A stretch of 64,000 nt of DNA from Candidatus Pelagibacter sp. (GTDB lineage: Bacteria > Pseudomonadota > Alphaproteobacteria > Pelagibacterales > Pelagibacteraceae), in the NCBI GenBank assembly GCA_028097945.1, contig JAOHFJ010000001.1, forward strand, positions 1 to 64,000, given 5' to 3'. Below the pieces are notes generated by a model. It was given only the letters and a program-made list of their open reading frames with translations. It did no database searches and had not been told where the DNA came from. This document shows, piece after piece, positions 36,655 to 45,196 of this stretch (positions are counted from its first letter, which is position 1; every line of letters begins with the position of its first letter). The position numbers and the translations under genes were made by a program.

Positions 36655-37155
36655 CTAGCCGCAGGTTTTTTTTGCAGTATTATACGCCTTTGTAAATCCC
36701 ATCATTGAATAATGATCAGTAGTTTCCGCGCCTTTTGTTGTTCTAGCCTTAACTATAAGATTCGTTGCTTTTTTCATTAATTTTATAAATTTTTTTTCTT
36801 CTTGATTATCTAACAGCCAAGCGAAATTTTTTTGAGAAAAAAATGAATATCTTTTTTTTCCTGAGCTAGCAGTAACAGTAGAGCTTTTATAATCATGGCC
36901 ACTTGTAATGCTTATTTCGTCTTTAATATTCTCACTAGGCCTGAAAGTCACAAATAACTTTGATTGATCCCTCTTAATTGCACCCGGAGCTCTTTTTGTG
37001 GGAACTGTTTGAGCAAAACATATTTTACCCTTTTCTGTTTCCGCAACAAAACTTTCCCAATTTTTATATTTACCAGTTGACCTCGGTGTATTTGCGAAAG
37101 CATTAAAAGAAAAGACTATAAAAATAATTAAAATAAAAATTTTTTTGATCACCAT
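36655..37155 (-). CDS. IalB-like secreted protein
   Basis: A 166-residue exported protein. The signal peptide FILIIFIVFSFNAFA ends at an AxA-type site near residue 22. The rest resembles the invasion-associated locus B family of alphaproteobacteria: KYKNWESFVAETEKGKICFAQTVP, a beta-sandwich with paired cysteines (Cys in KICFAQ and the C-terminal KKTCG), and a GFTKAYNTAKKTC ending. The name comes from Bartonella; in marine free-living bacteria it does not imply invasion. Role unknown; it sits directly upstream of argG. Confidence 0.8.
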   Translation of the reverse strand: MVIKKIFILIIFIVFSFNAFANTPRSTGKYKNWESFVAETEKGKICFAQTVPTKRAPGAIKRDQSKLFVTFRPSENIKDEISITSGHDYKSSTVTASSGKKRYSFFSQKNFAWLLDNQEEKKFIKLMKKATNLIVKARTTKGAETTDHYSMMGFTKAYNTAKKTCG

Positions 37156-37196
37156 AGTTCGTTTTTATACTAAATTAATTTGATTTCAACGATCTA

Positions 37197-38234
37197 TTAA
37201 GGTGATGGATTAGGGTTGTTGTTATGAATTTCATTAACTCTATCTATCATTTCATCCGTAAACTCTATATTTATACTTTCAACATTTTCTTTAAGCTGAT
37301 CCATTGTTGTTGCTCCAATAATATTGCTTGTTACGAATGGTCGAGAGTTAACAAAGGATTGAGCTAGCTGAACCATTGTTAAATTTAAATCTTTAGCAAG
37401 TTTAAAATATTCATCGTAAGCTTTCATTGCTAAAGGATTTAAATGTCTCTCCCAACCTTTGAAAAGTGCCATTCTAGAGTTTTTGGGCATTTTACCCTCT
37501 CTGTATTTGCCAGATAATCCCCCTGCAGCAAGAGGATAATAAACAAGTAAGCCACATTTCTCCCTAATAGAAATTTCTGACATACCTATTTCGTAAGTTC
37601 TGTTCACTAAGTTATATGGATTTTGCACTGACATCATCCTTGGAGCACCTTTATTTTTTGAAATTTCCAGATATCTAGATAATCCATATGGCGTTTCATT
37701 AGACATACCGATGTGTCTAATTTTTCCACTTTTTATATATTTTTTTAGAGCTTCAAGTATACTTTCAAAACTATTCCAGTTTCCTTCTTTATTATTAAAT
37801 AGATAGTCTCTTCTTCCAAAAAAATTTGTAGAACGCTCAGGCCAATGTAATTGATAAAGATCAATATAATCAGTTTTTAATCTTTTTAAACTGCCATCAA
37901 TTGCTTCACCAATTTTCTTTTCTTCAAAATTATTACCACCACCTCTTATCCAGTCACATCCTGGTCCAGCAACTTTTGAAGCTAAAATGATCTTATCTCT
38001 ATTTTTTCTTTTTTCGAGCCAATTGCCAATCATCGCTTCTGTTTTGCCATAAGAATCAGAAGTTGGGGGAACAGAGTAAATTTCTGCAGTATCAAAAAAA
38101 TTTATTCCCTGAGATACTGCATAGTCCATTTGTTCAAAGGCATCTTTTTCGGTATTTTGAGTTCCCCATGTCATTGTGCCAAGGCAAATTAAACTCACAT
38201 CAATATCTGTAGTACCAAGTTTTCTAAATTTCAT
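37197..38234 (-). CDS. Aldo/keto reductase (Tas-like)
   Basis: NADPH-dependent aldo/keto reductase of 345 residues. The barrel shows KLGTTDIDVSLICLGTMTWG, GINFFDTAEIYSVPP with the catalytic Asp and Tyr, LASKVAGPG with the catalytic Lys, and DLYQLHWPER with the His. The C-terminal NIIGATTMDQLKENVESI is the cofactor-binding region. It is close to the Tas/YghZ group. The substrate is unknown. It is divergent from the BI-1 gene across 77 bases. Confidence 0.95.
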   Translation of the reverse strand: MKFRKLGTTDIDVSLICLGTMTWGTQNTEKDAFEQMDYAVSQGINFFDTAEIYSVPPTSDSYGKTEAMIGNWLEKRKNRDKIILASKVAGPGCDWIRGGGNNFEEKKIGEAIDGSLKRLKTDYIDLYQLHWPERSTNFFGRRDYLFNNKEGNWNSFESILEALKKYIKSGKIRHIGMSNETPYGLSRYLEISKNKGAPRMMSVQNPYNLVNRTYEIGMSEISIREKCGLLVYYPLAAGGLSGKYREGKMPKNSRMALFKGWERHLNPLAMKAYDEYFKLAKDLNLTMVQLAQSFVNSRPFVTSNIIGATTMDQLKENVESINIEFTDEMIDRVNEIHNNNPNPSP

Positions 38235-38311
38235 AAAATTAATATTTTTTGCTCATTTTTAGGTCAATTTTTGACTATTGAAAAGTTTTTAAAAAAACAT
38301 ATATATAAAGC

Positions 38312-39064
38312 ATGGAATTTAACAAACAAACATCAGCTGTAAAATCATCAGCTTCCGAAGCAATTATAGATCAGGGCCTACGCTCTTACATGCTTAAAGT
38401 TTATAACTATATGGCTTCTGGTGTTTTATTGACTGGTTTAATTGCTTTAGCTTTTTTTAAAATGGCTATTGTAACTTCAAACGAAGGACAGATCATAGGA
38501 TTAACAAATTTTGGAAATGCAATTTATGCTTCGGGACTAAAATGGGTGATCATGCTAGCTCCCCTGGCAGTAGTTTTTTACATGAGTTTTGGAATTGCAA
38601 AAATGTCTGCAGCAAAAGCGCAAACTACTTTTTGGGTTTTTGCAGCATTAATGGGAGCTTCGCTTTCATCAATATTTTTAATGTACACTGGAACAAGTAT
38701 AACTAGAGTTTTCTTCATAACTGCCGGAACATTTGGTGCAATGAGTATTTATGGTTACACAACTAAAAGAGATTTAACTAAGTTAGGATCTTTTTTAATG
38801 ATGGGTCTTTTCGGAATTATAATTGCATCGTTGGTAAACATTTTTATGAAATCTTCAATGATGTACTTTGTAATTTCTATAATTGGTGTATTAGTTTTCG
38901 TAGGATTAACAGCTTATGACACTCAAAAAATAAAAAACATGTATTTAGTAAGTGACAGTGGAGAACTGATGGGTAAAAAAGCTGTCATGGGTGCCCTTAC
39001 ATTATACTTAGACTTTATAAATCTATTTATTATGCTTTTAAGACTTTTTGGTCAGAGAAGATAA
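38312..39064 (+). CDS. Bax inhibitor-1/YccA family membrane protein
   Basis: A 250-residue protein with seven predicted membrane helices. Family markers: LRSYMLKVYNYMASGVLLTGLIAL at the N-terminus, ISRVF-like TSITRVFFITAGTFGAMSIYGYTTKRDL, GLTAYDTQKIKNMY with the conserved Asp pair, and GALTLYLDFINLFIMLLRLFG at the end. Bacterial members are thought to be pH-sensitive Ca2+ leak channels or FtsH-associated regulators (YccA). A possible -35 TTGAAA (38278) and -10 TATATA (38300) precede the gene. Confidence 0.95.
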   Translation: MEFNKQTSAVKSSASEAIIDQGLRSYMLKVYNYMASGVLLTGLIALAFFKMAIVTSNEGQIIGLTNFGNAIYASGLKWVIMLAPLAVVFYMSFGIAKMSAAKAQTTFWVFAALMGASLSSIFLMYTGTSITRVFFITAGTFGAMSIYGYTTKRDLTKLGSFLMMGLFGIIIASLVNIFMKSSMMYFVISIIGVLVFVGLTAYDTQKIKNMYLVSDSGELMGKKAVMGALTLYLDFINLFIMLLRLFGQRR

Positions 39065-39412
39065 TTATTTTACTAATCTTAATTTATTCCAACTAGTTTT
39101 ATCTATTAGCTGACTCAAATTTTCAGATTTTTTTAGAATAGCTCCGTTTTTATCTTTGATTAAATATTTTTCATTAAAGTATTTAGGTTTAAGATTTTTT
39201 AAAATTCTTAGAACAGGTTTTTCAGATGTTCTTTGATAAACATTGAATGAAACTTCTTTAATTCCAGAAGTAAAAGAATAATCCTTCCAGGAACCGTTAG
39301 AGACCATTTTTGCATATAAATTTAAAATACTTTGTAATTCTTTTTTTATAAAAAATTTCTCTTTATATTTTTTATGGCTTTCATTATTTATGATTAATCT
39401 TATCTTATTCAT
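39065..39412 (-). CDS. DUF2794 protein
   Basis: A 115-residue protein matching the alphaproteobacterial DUF2794 family: FFIKKELQSILNLYAKMVSNGSWKDYSFTSGIKEVSFNVYQRTSEKPVLRILKNLKP, with the family's W-[KR]-DYA/S pattern. Its function is unknown. The start overlaps the upstream YciB gene by four bases, and it converges on BI-1 with no gap. Soluble, no signal peptide. Confidence 0.88.
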   Translation of the reverse strand: MNKIRLIINNESHKKYKEKFFIKKELQSILNLYAKMVSNGSWKDYSFTSGIKEVSFNVYQRTSEKPVLRILKNLKPKYFNEKYLIKDKNGAILKKSENLSQLIDKTSWNKLRLVK

Positions 39413-39954
39413 AATTTATATTTATTAATTAAAGGTAACTGCATTGCAGTAAATATTATTGTAATTGGCAACATACCCCAAACTTTGAAGTTAACCCAAG
39501 TTGTCTCTGGTTGAGTTCGCCATACAACTTCATTTAAAAAAGCTAAAAATATAAAAAAATAAGCCCATCTTGCATTAAGTTTTCCCCACCCTTCTTCATT
39601 TAATTGAAAAGCTGTTTGCAAAAATAATTTTAAAAAATTTTTATCAAAGAAGGATTTACTTACCAGAAGAATAACTGCAAATATTAGATTAACTATTGTA
39701 GGCTTCATGTAGATAAAAATAGGATTATCAAAATATAATGTTAATCCACCAAACAATGAAATAACTATAGCTCCAATCAACGGCACAAAAGGAACTTTTT
39801 TTTCAACAAAATAAATTATTGCAACTGCAACCAATGTAGAAATTATCAATGGAGGAATTGCTGCACTAAGGTTGTTGCCGCTTTTATAGTAAATAGTAAA
39901 AAAGATTAGTAGGGGACCAAAGTCTGTAATAAATTTTAAAAACGACTTATTCAC
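39409..39954 (-). CDS. YciB/septation protein A family membrane protein
   Basis: A 181-residue inner-membrane protein with five to six helices. Family features: KFITDFGPLLIFFTIYYKSG at the N-terminus, LIGAIVISLFGGLTLYFDNPIFIYMKPTIVNLIFAVILL, and WGKLNARWAYFFIFLAFLNEVVW with WVNFKVWGMLPI. YciB homologues interact with the division and elongation machinery, and the alphaproteobacterial ones are found next to DUF2794 or ftsY. Usually linked to cytokinesis; here it stands beside DUF2794. Confidence 0.93.
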   Translation of the reverse strand: MNKSFLKFITDFGPLLIFFTIYYKSGNNLSAAIPPLIISTLVAVAIIYFVEKKVPFVPLIGAIVISLFGGLTLYFDNPIFIYMKPTIVNLIFAVILLVSKSFFDKNFLKLFLQTAFQLNEEGWGKLNARWAYFFIFLAFLNEVVWRTQPETTWVNFKVWGMLPITIIFTAMQLPLINKYKL

Positions 39955-40030
39955 AAATAGTTTTTAGCATATATTAAAATTTTATTAAATTAGATATTGA
40001 TTTCTGCATAAAAATTATTAACTATTTGTT

Positions 40031-40354
40031 ATGGGCGCAAATAATACAGCTAAATTTTCGATCGGTGAAGTAGTTAAACACAGACACTTTGATTTTAGAG
40101 GTGTAATTTATGATGTTGATTTTGAATTTAACAATTCAGAGGAATGGTATCAGTCTATCCCAAAGGAAGTAAGACCAAGAAAAGATCAACCTTTTTATCA
40201 TTTGTTGGCTGAGAGTAACGACGTAACTTATGAAGCATATGTTTCAGAACAAAACCTCCTTTTGGACCAATCAAAAGAACCAGTTAAGCACCCGCTTATA
40301 GAAGAGATCTTTTCAGGAAAAAAAGGCTCAAGTTACCACAAAATATCCAACTAA
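40031..40354 (+). CDS. hspQ: HspQ/hemimethylated-DNA-binding protein
   Basis: A 107-residue YccV/HspQ protein: KFSIGEVVKHRHFDFRGVIYDVDFEF, W-x-QSIPKEVRPRKDQPFYHLLAE, and TYEAYVSEQNLLLD. In E. coli it binds hemimethylated DNA and modulates Lon protease. No Dam methylase or Lon is visible in the window. It is followed by a 177-base gap that holds the hairpin at 40429-40483. Confidence 0.94.
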   Translation: MGANNTAKFSIGEVVKHRHFDFRGVIYDVDFEFNNSEEWYQSIPKEVRPRKDQPFYHLLAESNDVTYEAYVSEQNLLLDQSKEPVKHPLIEEIFSGKKGSSYHKISN

Positions 40355-40410
40355 TATTTACTGCCTAAAATTTAACAATTTTTATTCAAAACTCAGACAC
40401 AGAGAATCTA

Positions 40411-40416
40411 TATAAT
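40411..40416 (+). promoter_or_regulatory. Possible -10 element for structured RNA/ccm operon
   Basis: TATAAT is a perfect match to the -10 consensus, six to seven bases before a possible start point near 40423. The start would fall just before the GCCCAATTGAG hairpin arm. No strong -35 can be named. It could drive a small RNA or the ccm operon leader. Confidence 0.35.
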
Positions 40417-40428
40417 TTTTATGTTTCA

Positions 40429-40483
40429 GCCCAATTGAGGATAAACTTCTTTAGTTATACTCCCTCCTAATTCTCAGTTGGGC
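40429..40483 (+). ncRNA. Candidate structured RNA between hspQ and ccmC
   Basis: GCCCAATTGAG (40429-40439) pairs with CTCAGTTGGGC (40473-40483), 11 pairs with one G-U wobble, closing a 33-base loop that contains UCCCUCCU (40461-40468). CCUCCU matches the 3' end of 16S rRNA. A weak second hairpin, ATAATAT/ATATTAT, follows before ccmC. Could be an sRNA, or a ccm leader that hides or supplies an anti-Shine-Dalgarno sequence. The opposite strand could also be the transcribed one. Confidence 0.45.
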
Positions 40484-40531
40484 GCATAATATAACTTCAC
40501 ATAAAAAAAATATTATAGTAGTTAAAGTCTT

Positions 40532-41239
40532 ATGTTTAAAATTTTAAACCTAAGCAATATATTTTATTGGATTGAGAAATTAATTGGATTTGTTAATTCA
40601 ATTTTTTTTATTTTACTGTTAACTGCACTTTCCTTTGCTTTAATTTTTTCTCCGCCTGATTATTTGCAGGGAGACAGTGTAAGAATAATGTATGTACATG
40701 TTCCTTCAGCATGGATTGGTTTAGCTTCTTTTTCTTCAATTGCAATACTATCTATTGCACATTTTATTTTTAAAATTAAAAATATAAAATTAATAACTAA
40801 AAGTATTGCTCCAATAGGTCTTATGTTCACATGCTTGGCATTAGTTACAGGCTCTATTTGGGGCCAACCAACATGGGGAACATGGTGGGTTTGGGATGCT
40901 CGAATAACATCAATGTCGATCCTTGCTCTTTTTTATATTGGATTTATCTCAACTCACAAATTTATTTCAGATGAAAACAAAGCAAACAAAATTTCTAGTA
41001 TTATTGCAATAATAGGTTTAATCAATATTCCTATAATTAAGTACTCCGTGGATTGGTGGAATACACTCCATCAACCTGCAAGTATTAAGTTAAGTGGAGA
41101 GAGCTCAATTCATTCTTCTATGTTAATGCCATTATTGTTAATGTTTTTTGTATTAATATTGTATTGTGCGCTAATTTTTCTAATGAAATACAAGACAGAA
41201 ATCATTAGAATAAAGAAAAAAAACTTGAAAAGATTATGA
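40532..41239 (+). CDS. ccmC: Heme exporter/transfer protein CcmC
   Basis: Membrane protein that loads heme onto CcmE in System I cytochrome c maturation. It has 235 residues and about six helices, with the WWD-type tryptophan-rich motif WGQPTWGTWWVWDARITS and conserved His residues in MYVHVPSAW and LHQPASIK. It begins a cluster ccmC-D-E-F-G-H; no ccmA or ccmB genes are nearby. The end overlaps ccmD by four bases. Confidence 0.97.
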   Translation: MFKILNLSNIFYWIEKLIGFVNSIFFILLLTALSFALIFSPPDYLQGDSVRIMYVHVPSAWIGLASFSSIAILSIAHFIFKIKNIKLITKSIAPIGLMFTCLALVTGSIWGQPTWGTWWVWDARITSMSILALFYIGFISTHKFISDENKANKISSIIAIIGLINIPIIKYSVDWWNTLHQPASIKLSGESSIHSSMLMPLLLMFFVLILYCALIFLMKYKTEIIRIKKKNLKRL

Positions 41240-41469
41240 TACAAAATTTTTTATTAATGAATGGTTACGGTTTATTTGTATGGGGATCTTTTGCAATTAC
41301 TTTTATTGCGTGTGGATTGCTTTACTACAAAACACTCAAAACTCTTAAAAAGTACGAAAGAGATTTTGCGAAAGAGATTAACGAGCTTTCATCTGAGCGA
41401 AAAAAAATAGTAATCGAGAATTCAAAAATAGCTTCGCAAGTTTTATCCTCATCTAGCAAAATTATATAA
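41236..41469 (+). CDS. ccmD: Heme exporter protein CcmD
   Basis: Small 77-residue protein with one N-terminal membrane helix (GLFVWGSFAITFIACGLLYY) and a charged cytoplasmic tail. The sequence GYGLFVWGSFAIT fits the CcmD family, which stabilises the CcmC-CcmE heme-handling complex. Tail length is typical for alphaproteobacteria. Its place between ccmC and ccmE decides the assignment. Confidence 0.93.
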   Translation: MIQNFLLMNGYGLFVWGSFAITFIACGLLYYKTLKTLKKYERDFAKEINELSSERKKIVIENSKIASQVLSSSSKII

Positions 41470-41477
41470 AGCATTTA

Positions 41478-41906
41478 ATGCTTCCAAAAAAAGTAAAAAA
41501 AAGAGCATCACTCTTAGTCATAACGTTACTAGTATCAGTAACAGGAATTTTTTTTATACTTCAGTCATTAAACAAAAATATTCTATATTTTAAATCTCCT
41601 ACAGATATAAAAAATAATCAAAATATTAATTTTGATAAAAAAATTAGAGTAGGTGGAATGGTAAAAAAAAATTCATTAATAATTAAAGAAGAAGAAATAA
41701 AGTTTACAATAACTGATTTTGAAAATGAGCTTAATATTAGCTTTAGCGGTACAGTTCCAAATTTATTTTCAGAGGAAAAAGGTGTTGTCGCCGAAGGTAA
41801 ATTGCAAGATAAGACTTTTTTTATAGCTGACAGAATTTTAGCAAAACATGATGAAAATTATATGCCTCCAGAATTAAAAAATATGATGAAAAAAAATGTT
41901 AAGTAA
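41478..41906 (+). CDS. ccmE: Cytochrome c heme chaperone CcmE
   Basis: Periplasmic membrane-anchored heme carrier (142 residues). One N-terminal helix (LLVITLLVSVTGIFFILQSL), an OB-fold beta-barrel with RVGGMVKKNS and FSGTVPNLFSEEKGVVAEGKL, and the heme-attachment site AKHDENYMPPEL with His124 and Tyr128. It follows ccmD by eight bases and overlaps ccmF by 11. All residues needed for covalent heme binding are present. Confidence 0.98.
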   Translation: MLPKKVKKRASLLVITLLVSVTGIFFILQSLNKNILYFKSPTDIKNNQNINFDKKIRVGGMVKKNSLIIKEEEIKFTITDFENELNISFSGTVPNLFSEEKGVVAEGKLQDKTFFIADRILAKHDENYMPPELKNMMKKNVK

Positions 41907-43776
41907 TCTTGGAAATATAATATTATTTTTGAATGTAATCTTTTGTTTAAGTATTATTTATACTGCTAACAGAAATCTAAAAATATCTGAAGTTATAGAT
42001 AAAAAAATTTATCAACTAAGTTTAATACAGAGTACCTCAATAATTATTTGCTTTTTTGTTTTGATAGCTGCTTTTATTATCTCAGATTTTTCTTTAATCA
42101 CTGTTTACCAAAACTCGCATTCTTTAAAGCCTATATTTTATAAGATTGCAGGAACATGGGGAAATCATGAAGGAAGTTTATTGCTTTGGGCCATCATTCT
42201 ATCAATATTTTCTTTTTTATTTTTAGTTTATAACAAAAATCATCCAAAAAAATTTAGACTTTTAACTTTAATAATTCAAAACATACTAATCCTTGGTTTC
42301 CTTTTTTTTATTCTTTTCAATTCAAATCCTTTTAGTAAAATTTCTCCTATTCCATCAGAAGGTTTAGGTTTGAATCCAATATTACAAGATCCCGCTTTAG
42401 CTATCCATCCTCCACTTCTTTATGTAGGTTTTGTTGGTGCATCCATTTATTTTTCAGCAGCAATAGCATCGCTAATTACTAATTATTCAGAAAAATCATT
42501 TTCTCTTTCTATTAAAAATTGGGTTTTAATATCTTGGTGTTTTCAAACACTTGGAATTCTTGTTGGTTCTATATGGGCTTACTATGAATTAGGCTGGGGA
42601 GGCTTTTGGTTTTGGGATCCAGTAGAAAATGCCTCTTTGCTACCTTGGTTTGCCATGACAGCTTTATTTCATTCATTAATTGTTTTCGAAAAAAGAAATT
42701 TATTTTATTTCTGGGTAATAATTCTCTGTTTAATTACTTTTATTTTAAGTGTTACAGGAACCTTTTTAGTAAGATCTGGTATTTTAAATTCTGTTCATAC
42801 ATTTGCGAGCGATCCAACTAGGGGGATTTATATATTAATATTTTTAAGTTTAATGATATTTGGATCTATTTTTCTTCTCTTTCAAAAGTATAAAAAAGAG
42901 AATTATGATTTAAATCGGAACAGCAAAGAAACATTCATTTTAGTTAATAATTGGTTTATGATGTTTTACTTAATTACCGTTTTGCTAGGAACTATTTACC
43001 CAATTTTTACTGATGCTTTAACAGATAATAAAATTTCGGTAGGCCCACCTTTTTACAATGCAATTATATTTCCGGTAGTTGTTATATTCCTTTTATTTAT
43101 GGCTTTAGGACCTAAAGCAAAATGGATAAAAAACAAATTTGAAAACATTAAAATTTATTTTCTTATACTTATTGGCGCGATTGGTTTAAATTTTGCAATA
43201 ATATTTTTCTTTAAAAGTTATTCCCTTTTATCTAATTTTATTATTATCAGCTCTCTATTTTTGATTATTTCTTCTTTGATGGATATAGCAAAAGCTCTTA
43301 AAAAAAATAAATTAGATTTTGCCAGAATTATTTCACATACGTCTTTTGGCTTTTTAGTATTATTCATTGGATTGAATGATATTTTCTCAGTGGAAAAAGA
43401 TTATAATATTAAATTGGGAGAAACAAAAAACTTTGAAAATTATTCTATTCAGTTACAGAATTTAGACTTAAAAAATTATAAAAATTATCAGGCGGTTATA
43501 GGAAAATTAGAAATAAAAAATATAAATTCAAATCAAACTAATATTTTGAATCCAGAAATAAGAATTTACGATAAGCCCAAAACTTTAACTTATGAAGCAG
43601 CTATTAAAACCAGTTTAATAAAAGATTATTATATAACCATGAGTAATATTGATAGATCAGATTATTATAATATTAAATTTCAAAAAAAACCATTAATGGT
43701 TTGGATTTGGATTTCGGTAATTATGATTGTTGTTGGTGGCTCTATAAGACTATTTAATAATGCAAAAAATAATTAA
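41896..43776 (+). CDS. ccmF: Heme lyase CcmF
   Basis: Large membrane subunit that ligates heme to apocytochrome c. It has 626 residues and about 15 helices. The WWD domain reads GWGGFWFWDPVENASLLPW, with the heme-coordinating His residues in IHPPLLYVGF and AWWGNHEGS-type GTWGNHEGSLLLWA and VHTFASDPTRG. Its start lies within the end of ccmE and its end overlaps ccmG by 17 bases, a sign of tight coupling. Confidence 0.98.
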   Translation: MLSNLGNIILFLNVIFCLSIIYTANRNLKISEVIDKKIYQLSLIQSTSIIICFFVLIAAFIISDFSLITVYQNSHSLKPIFYKIAGTWGNHEGSLLLWAIILSIFSFLFLVYNKNHPKKFRLLTLIIQNILILGFLFFILFNSNPFSKISPIPSEGLGLNPILQDPALAIHPPLLYVGFVGASIYFSAAIASLITNYSEKSFSLSIKNWVLISWCFQTLGILVGSIWAYYELGWGGFWFWDPVENASLLPWFAMTALFHSLIVFEKRNLFYFWVIILCLITFILSVTGTFLVRSGILNSVHTFASDPTRGIYILIFLSLMIFGSIFLLFQKYKKENYDLNRNSKETFILVNNWFMMFYLITVLLGTIYPIFTDALTDNKISVGPPFYNAIIFPVVVIFLLFMALGPKAKWIKNKFENIKIYFLILIGAIGLNFAIIFFFKSYSLLSNFIIISSLFLIISSLMDIAKALKKNKLDFARIISHTSFGFLVLFIGLNDIFSVEKDYNIKLGETKNFENYSIQLQNLDLKNYKNYQAVIGKLEIKNINSNQTNILNPEIRIYDKPKTLTYEAAIKTSLIKDYYITMSNIDRSDYYNIKFQKKPLMVWIWISVIMIVVGGSIRLFNNAKNN

Positions 43777-44275
43777 GATAATAATTTTATTCATTTTCTT
43801 ATTTGTAATAGGTATATTTTATATAAGTCTAACAAGAGACACAAATTATAATACCTCAAGTTTAATAAATAAGAAGACGCCTGAATTTAAAATTATTTCT
43901 TTTGATAATTCAAATTTCTATACAAGAGATGACATAAAAAAAAATAATTATACGCTAATAAACTTTTGGGCATCTTGGTGTGCTCCTTGTAAAATTGAAC
44001 ATCCTATACTAATGAAATTGTCCCAAAAAAAAAATTTAATGTTACTAGGTATCAATTTTAAGGATAAAGAGCCCCAAGCTAAAACTTTTTTAAGTGAGTT
44101 AGGTAATCCTTATGATTTATTAGCGAAGGACAAAAATGGTAAACATTCAGTGAAATTTGGTATTTATGGAATTCCAGAGAGTATATTAATAAATAAAGAA
44201 TTAACGATTATACAAAAATTTGTAGGACCGTTATCAGTAGATGATTATGATAATATTATCAAAATTATAGAGTAA
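43760..44275 (+). CDS. ccmG: Thiol:disulfide interchange protein CcmG/DsbE
   Basis: Membrane-anchored thioredoxin (171 residues) that reduces apocytochrome c cysteines. One N-terminal helix (IIKIIILFIFLFVIGIFYISL) precedes the thioredoxin fold with active site FWASWCAPCKIEHP and the cis-proline YGIPESILI. GINFKDKEPQAKTFL is typical of the CcmG insertion. Between ccmF and ccmH. Confidence 0.97.
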   Translation: MQKIIKIIILFIFLFVIGIFYISLTRDTNYNTSSLINKKTPEFKIISFDNSNFYTRDDIKKNNYTLINFWASWCAPCKIEHPILMKLSQKKNLMLLGINFKDKEPQAKTFLSELGNPYDLLAKDKNGKHSVKFGIYGIPESILINKELTIIQKFVGPLSVDDYDNIIKIIE

Positions 44276-44277
44276 TT

Positions 44278-44637
44278 ATGAAATTAAATTTACTTTTATT
44301 ATTATTTATTTTTTTTTCCAAATTTTCTTTTGCAGCAGAAAAAACTGTTGATCCAAATTTAATTCATAAAAATTTACGCTGTCTAGTTTGTCAGGGTCAA
44401 TCTATATCTGATTCAAATTCTGATTTTGCGCAGACCATAAAATTAGTCGTGAAAGATTTAATTGATGAGGGCAAAACAGAAGATGAAATTTATGAATTTA
44501 TGTCTGATAAATATGGAGACTGGATTGTGTTTAAGCCTCAATTTAATACTCAAAATTCTTTGTTATGGATTTTGCCTTATATTGTCTTAATATTTGGCGG
44601 TTTTTTCATTTTTTCTTTTTTAAAAAAGAGGCAATAA
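44278..44637 (+). CDS. ccmH: Cytochrome c biogenesis protein CcmH
   Basis: A 119-residue CcmH/CcmL with a signal sequence, the redox motif LRCLVCQGQSISDSNSD, a three-helix bundle (EIYEFMSDKYGDWIVFKP) and a C-terminal membrane anchor (WILPYIVLIFGGFFIFSFL). It lacks the fused CcmI domain, which is usual for alphaproteobacteria, but no separate ccmI is visible downstream. It is the last gene of the ccm cluster. Confidence 0.97.
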   Translation: MKLNLLLLLFIFFSKFSFAAEKTVDPNLIHKNLRCLVCQGQSISDSNSDFAQTIKLVVKDLIDEGKTEDEIYEFMSDKYGDWIVFKPQFNTQNSLLWILPYIVLIFGGFFIFSFLKKRQ

Positions 44638-44687
44638 AGCTTTAAAGGAAACTGTACATATTAAACATTTAGTTGTATTTTTTTTAA

Positions 44688-45191
44688 ATGAAATTGAAAA
44701 TACTAATAAGTTTATTATCTACTTTCTTCATTTTTGTTCATGCACAAGCAGAACAAGGAGATGCAGACATATCATTTTACAGTGGTACTTTTGATGTAAT
44801 AGATAAAGAGGGAGACGATAAAACCACTTTACTTGGAATAGAACACAAAAATCCAAACTTGTTTAGGGATACTTTTCTAGGAAAATTTAAACCTGTTACT
44901 GGAGCTTTTATGACAGGAAACAGTTCAGTTTATCTTTACACAGGGATAGAAGGACAATACGGAATTGGTCCATTAAAGATTTTGCCGAGTTTCGCTCCAG
45001 GTTATTATGAAAAAGGAGATGGCAAAGATTTAGGAAGCGTATTAGAGTTTAAAAGTGAAGTGAAGGTAGGGTTTGATATTTTTGAAAATTCTAAGTTAAG
45101 CTATAGTTATAGTCATATTTCTAATAATGACTGGGGTGAGACTAATCCAGGAACAGATAATCAGCAAATTACTTTTTCAAAAAACTTTTAA
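44688..45191 (+). CDS. PagL-like lipid A acyloxyacyl hydrolase
   Basis: Predicted outer-membrane beta-barrel (167 residues) with a signal peptide ending near QAEQ. Alternating hydrophobic strands (LYTGIEGQYGIGPLKILPSFAPGYY) and the C-terminal YSHISNNDWGETNPGTDNQ match the lipid A 3-O-deacylase PagL family, whose His-x-Ser catalytic pair would be the H-I-S here. It ends in Phe, as outer-membrane proteins do. Evidence rests on that motif, as the rest is divergent. It lies between ccmH and the hydroxyacid dehydrogenase. Confidence 0.75.
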   Translation: MKLKILISLLSTFFIFVHAQAEQGDADISFYSGTFDVIDKEGDDKTTLLGIEHKNPNLFRDTFLGKFKPVTGAFMTGNSSVYLYTGIEGQYGIGPLKILPSFAPGYYEKGDGKDLGSVLEFKSEVKVGFDIFENSKLSYSYSHISNNDWGETNPGTDNQQITFSKNF

Positions 45192-45196
45192 TTATA

